Source: JAZKFR01 sp040386295
GTDB lineage: Bacteria; Pseudomonadota; Gammaproteobacteria; Burkholderiales; Rhodocyclaceae
Direction of reading: 5' to 3'
Assembly (NCBI GenBank): GCA_040386295.1
Contig: JAZKFR010000107.1
Coordinates: 1 to 19,624, forward strand
Length of the DNA: 19,624 bases
The position numbers were made by a program, and so were the translations under genes. Shown here piece after piece: positions 1-5,992 of the stretch. Below the pieces are notes generated by a model, which was not told the origin of the DNA, did no database searches, and saw only the letters and a list, made by a program, of their open reading frames with translations. The number at the start of each line of letters is the position of its first letter. The first letter of the stretch is position 1.

Positions 1-2
1 TG

Positions 3-1082
3 CTTCTGCTCAAACTATTGCTCGTCGTTGCCTGGTCACGCTGTTTGGGCGCCAGCAGTGGCACTGCTCTGCGCAGCGGACTGTGGTTGTGCGCCGGTGG
101 TGAGTTTGGTTTTGTCCTGCTGGCGGACGTGAGTCAACAGGCATTGCTCTCGCCCTTGATGCTGCAAAGCGTTTTGGCTGCCCTAGTACTGTCTTTGTCG
201 TTTGCGCCGCTCATCGTGCACTTCAGTGATCGTTTGGTCTTGCGCTTGGTCGCCAGTGAATGGATGTTGCGTTCGATGGCGCTGACGCAAATTGCAACGC
301 AGGTGATGCGCACCGAGCGACACGCGATCATTTGTGGTTTTGGCCGCTGTGGGCAGTATTTGGCGCGCTTTTTGGCGGAAGAAGGAATCGCCTACGTTGC
401 CCTTGATCTTGATCCTGAGCGCGTGCGCGAGGCATCGGCAGCAGGGGAAACGGTTTTTTACGGTGATGCCGCGCGGCATGAGCTGTTGCTGGCTGCCGGG
501 GTAAAGCGCGCTAGCGTCTTGGTCATCTCGTTTGCTAATACGCGCGCAGCAGAGCGAATCCTGCACCAGGTGCACGAGATTCGTCCTGATTTGCCGGTGG
601 TGGTGCGTACGATTGATGAAAAAGACTTCGAGCGCTTGCATCGTGCTGGCGCCGCCGAGGTTGTTCCTGAAAAGCTGGAAGCGAGCATGATGCTCGCCTC
701 GCAAACGCTGATGCACGTTGGCGTGCCGATCAATCGCGTATTCCGCCGAATGCGCCAAATGCGCATGGCGCGTTATCGCAGTCTGCGCGGATTTTTTCGC
801 GGTGAAAGCGATCGTGGCGAAAGCAAAGGCGAGGAAGCGCAAGAGAACAACGAACTGCGTTTGCGCTCGGTCTCTCTATCGCCAGAGGCTTACGCTGTTG
901 GGCGTGTTCTCGGCGAATTGAGCAGCGCTCAGCTTAATGTTGAAGTGATGGCGGTACGCCGGCGCAATATCCGCGCTTTGGAGCCTTCGGCAGGGATTCG
1001 TTTTGAGGCGGCTGATGTCGTCGTGCTGCGCGGCTCTGCCGCAGCCTTGGCGCTTTTTGAGGCGCGATTATTGAAGGGGTGA
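3..1082 (+). CDS. CPA2/Kef-type cation:proton antiporter, C-terminal part (5' partial)
   Basis: This is the 3' part of a monovalent cation:proton antiporter of the CPA2 family (KefB/KefC-like), an inner-membrane K+/H+ exchange or efflux protein. The reading frame is open to the left edge of the window, so the start lies outside it; a TTG at 18 is only an internal codon. The visible part begins with the last membrane helices (about 60-240, including the GGEFGFVLL segment typical of the transporter domain). A cytoplasmic RCK-N/TrkA-N domain follows from about 310, with the Rossmann glycines GFGRCG and an acidic end of the second strand (ALDLD). A TrkA-C domain occupies about 860-1075 (LRLRSVSLSPEAYAVG). 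A charged linker rich in Glu, Arg and Ser (about 800-860) joins the two. The family assignment is secure; the transported ion and any glutathione control cannot be read here. It is convergent with the prepilin gene. Confidence 0.9.
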   Translation, partial: LLLKLLLVVAWSRCLGASSGTALRSGLWLCAGGEFGFVLLADVSQQALLSPLMLQSVLAALVLSLSFAPLIVHFSDRLVLRLVASEWMLRSMALTQIATQVMRTERHAIICGFGRCGQYLARFLAEEGIAYVALDLDPERVREASAAGETVFYGDAARHELLLAAGVKRASVLVISFANTRAAERILHQVHEIRPDLPVVVRTIDEKDFERLHRAGAAEVVPEKLEASMMLASQTLMHVGVPINRVFRRMRQMRMARYRSLRGFFRGESDRGESKGEEAQENNELRLRSVSLSPEAYAVGRVLGELSSAQLNVEVMAVRRRNIRALEPSAGIRFEAADVVVLRGSAAALALFEARLLKG

Positions 1083-1159
1083 GGCGGGTGTGCGCCGTGT
1101 CTCGGGAGGTCATGTTCGACGCCTAAGTGCTTGCCGAATGTGACAGGTCAGAGGCGGCG

Positions 1160-1196
1160 GGGCTAGTCCGTCTGTGTTAATGCGTCGAACTAGCCC
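1160..1196. other. Inverted repeat between convergent genes, possible bidirectional terminator
   Basis: GGGCTAGT at 1160-1167 is perfectly complementary to ACTAGCCC at 1189-1196, giving an 8-bp stem with a 21-nt loop. It sits between the stop of the antiporter gene (1082) and the stop of the convergent prepilin gene (1205). No T-tract follows on either strand, so intrinsic termination is only a guess. Confidence 0.35.
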
Positions 1197-1204
1197 TGTC
1201 TCGA

Positions 1205-1858
1205 TTAATAAGCCATGCACACGGTGTAGGTCGATGCATTCCAGTTTGTCGCCGCCGCAGCGGCTGCGGCATCATTTGACGCGGTGGTTGCGGTTGTTGT
1301 AGCACGCATTATGCCCCCATTAGGCGTGCCATCGTCGAGCGTTGCGTCCAGTTGCTGTGCTGCTCTGGCGCTGATGCTTTCTGAGCAGGCGTAAAACGAG
1401 CCAATCAGGCCAGCAATAGGCGGTATTGGTGTGGATTGAACCCCAAACCGTCCACCTTCAGCATTGGTGGGTAAATTGGTTGCTGAGATGTTGATGGAGC
1501 CTGCAGCTAAGCCAGCGCCGCGCACGTGCTGCCAAAACAGAGCGCTTTCGTCGGTCAAGGTTGATGAATTCCACAGCCCCTCGATGAAGCCGTTGCCTAG
1601 CGCGCCGCCGGTTGTTGCTGGAGTGAACCCGGCAAAGCGTTCATTAGCTATCGCATTGTCATCGCCCGGAAGGCGTCTGAACCGGTCTTGATAGCCGTAA
1701 ATGAGAACCGGAACATTGCGAAAATCGTTCGCCATGCTTTTGACTCTCGCGCTATTGACCAGCTCCTGTCCTTTAAGGACGCCGCCCAGCAAGAGCCCGA
1801 TGATCACCAGTACAATGGCGATTTCCACCAAAGTAAAGCCAGATTGTTGTTTTCTCAT
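1205..1858 (-). CDS. Prepilin-like protein with type IV pilin N-terminal methylation motif
   Basis: This encodes a 217-residue type IV pilin or type II pseudopilin-like protein, exported and processed by a PilD-type prepilin peptidase. The leader is MRKQQSG followed by FTLVEIAIVLVIIG: cleavage is expected between Gly7 and Phe8, with the conserved Glu at mature position +5 (Glu12) and a single N-terminal helix that anchors and packs the filament. Two cysteines far apart (Cys158 and Cys214) could form the C-terminal disulfide loop seen in many pilins. An Ala/Thr-rich stretch lies just before the last Cys. I chose the ATG at 1858 because GGAG stands 6 nt upstream and the leader is then normal in length; a longer frame reaching 1909 would add 17 residues before the leader. 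No other pilus genes are adjacent, so it is an isolated pilin-like gene. Its exact filament system is unknown. Confidence 0.85.
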   Translation of the reverse strand: MRKQQSGFTLVEIAIVLVIIGLLLGGVLKGQELVNSARVKSMANDFRNVPVLIYGYQDRFRRLPGDDNAIANERFAGFTPATTGGALGNGFIEGLWNSSTLTDESALFWQHVRGAGLAAGSINISATNLPTNAEGGRFGVQSTPIPPIAGLIGSFYACSESISARAAQQLDATLDDGTPNGGIMRATTTATTASNDAAAAAAATNWNASTYTVCMAY

Positions 1859-2114
1859 GATGTGCTCCGCAGAATAAACAAATGATGTACAAGATAAAGC
1901 ACGTTTCATTCCTGATTTTTATGCACTGATTTTAAAGGATTTTTAGCGTGTTCCCTTGTCCAGGCTGTCTAGTTTCCAACGAGCTTGTCCGAATCCCGAC
2001 AGTTCGTTTTGTTGCCGCAAGGCGTTTGCCTTATCAAGCCGCTGCGTTGCGCCAAGCAGCATCCCGTAGTGCGCTGTGCGCTTGGCCTGATGCCTTGCTA
2101 CGGAAGTGTGTGCG

Positions 2115-3884
2115 ATGAAGCCGCCGCCGAATCTTGTGTTGACGCAACGCAAATACCAACGCTGGTCGCTGGTGGCCTTGTTGGCGGTATTGCACCTCAG
2201 TCTGCTCGTCGGAGATGACACGGCGCTGAGCTTGACTTGCTGGATCGTTGATCTGGGGCTGTTCATTCTTTGGCAGCCCTACATTCATGCTCAACGCAAA
2301 CTAGATACCCGAGGTTTGGGCGCGGTGCTCTTTAGTCTGAGTGCGGGCGTTTGGCTATTCGGCTGGTGGTTATTGGTTTTTTGGGTGACAGCTCTGGCCG
2401 CGCTGGTGGGCGGGCGGGTGATGTTCGTTGAACACAGGCCGACGCGTATTTTTTATCTCACCGCCTTCGCTTATTTACTCACGGCCTTATTGGTTTTTTT
2501 GATGCCCAGAGTGGTCGCTGAAGCAGTCCAAAACGCATCGCTATTAGAACCTGTGTTAGACCAAGCCTTCGTTTGGGGAATGCCTTTTTCCCTGTTATTC
2601 ATGTTGTTCTTGCCGATTCGCCAGGAGCCAGAACGCCCTGGCGAAGGTATCGTCGATTTTTTTTATAGCTTATTTATTTTCCTGCTGATCGCGGTGCTTG
2701 TGCTCGGTAGTTTGGCCTTTATGCTGCTACGCCAGGCGACGTACATCAATGCCGTCTTTCAGACCTCGCTCTCCATGGCGCTGATGCTGTTCTTGATCGC
2801 TTGGGCGTGGAATCCGCGCCCTGGCTTTAGCGGTTTTGGTGTTTTTTTCTCGCGCTACTTATTGAGTATCGGCCTGCCTTTTGAGCGCTGGTTACACCGT
2901 TTGACCGCTTACTCAAGCAGCGAAAATGATCCCGAACGTTTCTTAAATCGATCGCTGGAAGAAATGCTGGCTTTGCCCTGGATTGAAGGCGGCGCTTGGC
3001 AGGCGAACGAGCGCAGCGGCGATTTTGGCGAGGCACGCAAGGCGAAGAGCTTTACGCAGACCTTTTTCAACGAACCCTTGCAACTGACGCTATATACGCG
3101 ACATCAATTAAGTCCTGCGCTGGTCTGGCATTTTCATCTTTTAGCGCAATTGACGAACGAGTATTACTTAGCTAAAAAACGCGCGCGTGAATTGCAGCAA
3201 GTAGGGTACTTGCGCGCGGTCTATGAGACGGGTGCGCGCCTTACGCACGACGTCAAAAACCTTCTGCAATCGCTGAACAATCTTTGCTACCTTGCCGAGC
3301 AGAGCAAGCCAGAGGCAGGCATAACAGAACACGATGGGCAGCTGACTGCCTTGTTACGGCGGCAGTTGCCGCAAATGACGCAGCGTTTGCAGCAAACCTT
3401 AAACAAGCTGCAAAAACCGCTACATGAAAGCGAGCAGCCCATTTTGGCCAGTGAGTGGTGGCGCTTGCTTGAAGAGCGCTACAGAGCGCAGGCCTTAATT
3501 TTTGAGGCGCTAGATGCCGATCTGGCCGCCTATTTACCCATTTATCTGCCCGCTGCTTTGTTCGATAGCGTGGCCGATAATTTGCTGCAAAACGCACTGA
3601 CCAAGCGGCAGCACGAAGCGGGCTTGCAAATACGTGTACGCCTACGCTTGGTGGCGGGGAAAGCGGCGCTTTGCGTGTGTGATAGCGGTACTCAGTTAAG
3701 CGAGGATTTATTAGCTGATCTTTTGCGCGCGCCGGTTGCATCCCAGAACGGCCTCGGCATTGGGCTGTACCATGCCGCACAACAAGCGCTTGAACAGGGT
3801 TACGAACTATGTTTGACGCACAACGCGCTAGCGCAGGTGTGCTTTGAACTGCGGCCTGGCGAGAAGCCCTCGGCGAACGACTAA
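2115..3884 (+). CDS. Membrane-bound sensor histidine kinase (orphan)
   Basis: A 589-residue sensor kinase. The N-terminal half (about residues 15-235) has roughly seven hydrophobic segments and sits in the inner membrane. Next comes a cytoplasmic stretch (about 250-360) that could be a GAF-like fold. The H-box is ARLTHDVKNLLQSL with the phospho-acceptor at about His378. The ATPase has an N-box (DNLLQNAL, Asn near 493), G1 (CDSGTQL, Asp near 523) and G2 (NGLGIGLYHA, near 546). The HDVKN form of the H-box resembles PrsK-like membrane kinases (family knowledge), but the signal cannot be named. I prefer the ATG at 2115 because GGAAG lies 8 nt upstream; an in-frame GTG at 2106 is the alternative. 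No receiver or response regulator gene is adjacent. It is convergent with the adenylate cyclase gene, 9 bp away, with no terminator between. Confidence 0.88.
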   Translation: MKPPPNLVLTQRKYQRWSLVALLAVLHLSLLVGDDTALSLTCWIVDLGLFILWQPYIHAQRKLDTRGLGAVLFSLSAGVWLFGWWLLVFWVTALAALVGGRVMFVEHRPTRIFYLTAFAYLLTALLVFLMPRVVAEAVQNASLLEPVLDQAFVWGMPFSLLFMLFLPIRQEPERPGEGIVDFFYSLFIFLLIAVLVLGSLAFMLLRQATYINAVFQTSLSMALMLFLIAWAWNPRPGFSGFGVFFSRYLLSIGLPFERWLHRLTAYSSSENDPERFLNRSLEEMLALPWIEGGAWQANERSGDFGEARKAKSFTQTFFNEPLQLTLYTRHQLSPALVWHFHLLAQLTNEYYLAKKRARELQQVGYLRAVYETGARLTHDVKNLLQSLNNLCYLAEQSKPEAGITEHDGQLTALLRRQLPQMTQRLQQTLNKLQKPLHESEQPILASEWWRLLEERYRAQALIFEALDADLAAYLPIYLPAALFDSVADNLLQNALTKRQHEAGLQIRVRLRLVAGKAALCVCDSGTQLSEDLLADLLRAPVASQNGLGIGLYHAAQQALEQGYELCLTHNALAQVCFELRPGEKPSAND

Positions 3885-3893
3885 ATTTTTCGC

Positions 3894-5162
3894 CTAGGCT
3901 TTGGGCTCGAGCAAGCGATAAACGACCATATCGCCCTTGCCCTTCAAAAATAGCGTTTGCGGTTCTTGAAAAGCAAAATGTTGATGTAAGCGCTGGTAAG
4001 TATTCGCGTCAACTTGAATCATGCTTGGCTTACCTTCGCTGGTGATGCGGCTAGCAATATTGACGGTGTCGCCCCACAGGTCGTAGATAAACTTCTTTTT
4101 GCCAACGACGCCAGCAACCACCGGGCCAGTCGCTATGCCAATACGCAACTCAAGATCCATCGGATTGAGTTGCTTATCGGATTGCAGTAGCGCACGCATT
4201 TCTAGCGCCATATCGGCAATTTTCACCGAATAATTCGGGCATTGAACGTCTAGGCCACCCGCAACCATGTAGGCGTCGCCGATCGTCTTGATTTTCTCCA
4301 TGCCGTATTTCTCAGTCAATTCGTCAAAAGAAGAAAAAATTTTGTTGAGCATGGTGAACACTTGCTGTGGGGTTAGGCCTTCAGCCACTTTGGTGAAATT
4401 CACGATGTCGGCAAACATGACGGTGACATCGGCAAAGCCATCGGCAATCACTTGCGTGCTGTTTTTCAGTCGATCCGCAATTGATTTGGGTAGGGTGTTG
4501 AGGAGCAGGCGTTCAGAACGTTCCTGTTCGTTCTGCAACAGCTGATAGGTTTCCTCTAGCCGTGTTTGCGCCTTTTGCTTTTCAGTCGCTGAGTAGCGTA
4601 GGAGTAAGTACAGAATGCTCGAAATCGACGCAAAATTAAGCGCAAAGAAAAATACGGTGCTCCGTAGCGGGACTTTTTGCCCACCGTCGATCAAAACGTC
4701 GGCTAAGTAATAATCACAGGCGCCTGAGAGTACCGTTAAAAATATATAAGCCGCAAACCAAGCGATTGAGGCTTCAGCGCCGATAAAAAGGACAGCGCCA
4801 ACCGGGGCAAGTAAGGCCCATAAACTGACGCCGCTGGCCGTTAAAAAATTACCGATACTCCATTGCGCGACAAAAGGCATGAACAGAAAAAGTGACAACT
4901 GGGTTGCGCGGAACCGTTGGAAATCAAGCGTTTTAATATAAAAGAGTAAATTTCCGACGAGCAGTAATTGGAAAGAAAAGGTCAGCGTGGAGGGGAACTG
5001 GGGGCCGAGCTGCCAATAAATAAACAGCCATAAAATCGAGGCGAAACAAATAAGCCCCGTTGCGAAAACCAGTAAACTCTTCTGTAGTTTTTCTTCTTCG
5101 GAATCTTCTGGACGGATTCCTGCGTTACGCAAGCTGTCGAGAAACCTTAGCGTTTCGGCCAT
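3894..5162 (-). CDS. Membrane class III adenylate cyclase
   Basis: A 422-residue nucleotide cyclase that should make cAMP from ATP. The N-terminal half carries about six hydrophobic segments (about residues 28-190), then a short coiled linker (about 192-225), then a class III catalytic domain (about 235-415). The metal-binding aspartates are in FADIVNF (Asp252) and GDAYMV (Asp296). The adenine-selecting Lys is in EKIKTIG (Lys290/292) with Asp361 in YDLWGDTVN, and the transition-state residues Asn368 and Arg372 are in TVNIASR. All key residues are present, so it is predicted active and ATP-specific rather than a guanylate cyclase. As a homodimer each subunit would supply both metal and base-binding residues. 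The linker-plus-cyclase layout is like that of many bacterial six-helix membrane cyclases. No strong ribosome binding site is seen before the ATG at 5162. An 11-bp direct repeat lies about 40 nt upstream. Confidence 0.92.
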   Translation of the reverse strand: MAETLRFLDSLRNAGIRPEDSEEEKLQKSLLVFATGLICFASILWLFIYWQLGPQFPSTLTFSFQLLLVGNLLFYIKTLDFQRFRATQLSLFLFMPFVAQWSIGNFLTASGVSLWALLAPVGAVLFIGAEASIAWFAAYIFLTVLSGACDYYLADVLIDGGQKVPLRSTVFFFALNFASISSILYLLLRYSATEKQKAQTRLEETYQLLQNEQERSERLLLNTLPKSIADRLKNSTQVIADGFADVTVMFADIVNFTKVAEGLTPQQVFTMLNKIFSSFDELTEKYGMEKIKTIGDAYMVAGGLDVQCPNYSVKIADMALEMRALLQSDKQLNPMDLELRIGIATGPVVAGVVGKKKFIYDLWGDTVNIASRITSEGKPSMIQVDANTYQRLHQHFAFQEPQTLFLKGKGDMVVYRLLEPKA

Positions 5163-5198
5163 TACGGTAGCCAGTCAGAAAAAATGGATGGGGAATGC

Positions 5199-5220
5199 GT
5201 TTGAACTATGCTCGAACTAT
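5199..5220 (-). repeat. Tandem 11-bp direct repeat upstream of the cyclase gene
   Basis: On the minus strand the sequence reads ATAGTTCGAGC directly followed by ATAGTTCAAAC, two copies matching at 9 of 11 positions and phased one helical turn apart. It lies 37-58 nt before the adenylate cyclase start. The phasing would suit a protein-binding site, but no regulator can be named. Confidence 0.35.
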
Positions 5221-5415
5221 TGATGCGACTAGCAAAGCACCTTCATTGGACAATAATCCAGATGTCCGGTCAATCATCATTTTCTCAGCAGCCTTGGCTT
5301 TGGCATGAGTTTTAGAGGGCTTCGTATGCTGGAGAATTCGCTTTGTTCAGGCCGTATTAGGGGAGTATTTCTGGTGCGTGCGGGTATCCGGGTATCCGCC
5401 GGGTGCTTGCGCGGC
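5221..5415. other. Gene-free stretch between adenylate cyclase and tRNA terminator
   Basis: I see no credible gene here. The stretch holds presumed upstream sequence of the cyclase gene and a tandem 8-bp duplication (CGGGTATC twice, 5381-5396). No convincing promoter boxes were found. Confidence 0.4.
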
Positions 5416-5449
5416 AAAAAAAAGCCCAACCGGCAAAGGTTGGGCTTTT
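5416..5449 (-). terminator. Rho-independent terminator of the tRNA-Ile gene
   Basis: On the minus strand a perfect 12-bp stem (plus-strand arms 5420-5431 and 5438-5449) with a 6-nt loop is followed by an uninterrupted run of eight T (plus-strand A run 5416-5423, its inner part also pairing in the stem). It begins 4 nt after the encoded CCA of the tRNA, so it should end the tRNA transcript. Confidence 0.9.
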
Positions 5450-5453
5450 GAAT

Positions 5454-5854
5454 TGGTGGGCCCGCACGGACTTGAACCGTGGACCAAAGGATTCGTCACA
5501 CTGCAACTTTCGTTGCTAGAGGATACTTTAGCGACCTTGCGGAAGCCTTGGTTCCGTCTTTGCGTGCGCTGGACTATCTCACCACCTTCTATGCCTAGCC
5601 TGGGCTTGAGCACGGTCAGGTGTCGGGCGCTCTGGGCGGTTATTAAGGGGGCTATACCCCTCCGCTAGTCTCTGCACCTTCCGAAGCTGTAGCTTCGGCT
5701 TGGCTCAGGGTTGCCATCACTGAACGCTGCGCCTTGATTGCGCGTCGCGCTGTATGAACAGGGTTCCCTGAGTTCACCCGATTTTTCAATCGCCATTTCT
5801 GGCGAAAGTCACCATTGATGAGTCCTCTGCTCTAACCAACTGAGCTACAGGCCC
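5454..5854 (-). tRNA. tRNA-Ile(CAU), interrupted by a group I intron
   Basis: The two exons are 5818-5854 (37 nt, ending in the anticodon CAU) and 5454-5493 (40 nt, including an encoded CCA). Joined, they form a full cloverleaf: acceptor GGGCCTG with CGGGCCC, D-stem GCTC/GAGC, anticodon stem GAGGA/TCCTT around the loop CTCATAA, and T-stem CACGG/CCGTG with loop TTCAAGT. Of the three CAU tRNAs, the Ile2 (AUA-reading) type is indicated: C4-G69 and C5-G68 are present, and the loop-to-variable region matches E. coli tRNA-Ile2 rather than elongator Met. Such a tRNA needs TilS to turn C34 into lysidine (established knowledge). The gene follows rpoD by 138 bp and has its own terminator. A plain tRNA search that does not allow introns in the loop would miss it. 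Confidence 0.93.
5494..5817 (-). ncRNA. Group I self-splicing intron in the tRNA-Ile(CAU) anticodon loop
   Basis: A 324-nt intron lies between anticodon base 36 and base 37. The 5' exon end TCAT pairs with an internal guide GTGA six nucleotides into the intron, giving P1 with the expected U-G wobble at the splice site, and the last intron base is G (omega-G, 5494). Core helices seen: P2 hairpin TCGCC/GGCGA; P4 CTCAGGG (5766-5772) with CCCTGAG (5704-5710); a P6 hairpin with stem CCGAAGCT/AGCTTCGG; P7 GACTA (5666-5670) with TAGTC (5572-5576); P9 CGGAA/TTCCG (5540-5556); and a GAAA-capped hairpin (5503-5516). The P6-P7 segment AAGGTGCAGAGACTAG nearly equals that of the 205-nt Azoarcus tRNA-Ile intron. 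P3 and P8 assignments are tentative (CGGGTG/CGCCCG; CACCT/AGGTG). It holds no homing endonuclease ORF. Confidence 0.9.
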
Positions 5855-5863
5855 GAGAACGCG

Positions 5864-5892
5864 ATTTTACCGATTAAATGCTGCCTTGGCAT
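5864..5892 (-). promoter_or_regulatory. Candidate sigma-70 promoter of tRNA-Ile
   Basis: On the minus strand ATGCCA (5887-5892) is 17 bp from TAAAAT (5864-5869). The -10 box matches the consensus at 5 of 6 positions and the -35 at 4 of 6. A GC-rich CGCG follows the -10, and the mature tRNA begins 10 nt after it, as expected for a stable-RNA promoter. Read-through from rpoD is also possible since no terminator is seen between them. Confidence 0.45.
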
Positions 5893-5992
5893 GGTCGCCA
5901 GCAGCAGCGGTAAAAATTTTATTTCTTGCTAAAGAGCTGGGTAGTGCGTGATCCCGGCCTTTACGTTGGTGTTGTGGTGTTGAATTGCACTT

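Noticed and set aside
183..842. Long minus-strand frame within the antiporter gene
   Set aside because: It is antisense to a well conserved RCK domain and its translation is rich in His/Arg/Gln without a motif.
1985..2218. Small plus-strand frame before the histidine kinase gene
   Set aside because: It overlaps the kinase start by about 100 bp, has no ribosome binding site and no similarity I can name.
5347..5668. Frames on both strands across the tRNA and intron
   Set aside because: They overlap the tRNA exons and the intron core, and have no recognisable protein motif; no homing endonuclease motif (LAGLIDADG, GIY-YIG, HNH) is present.
5454..5854. Reading the split tRNA as elongator tRNA-Met(CAU)
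   Set aside because: C4-G69 and C5-G68 plus the anticodon-arm and variable-loop sequence match the Ile2 type, and the intron site is the one known for tRNA-Ile(CAU) in Azoarcus.
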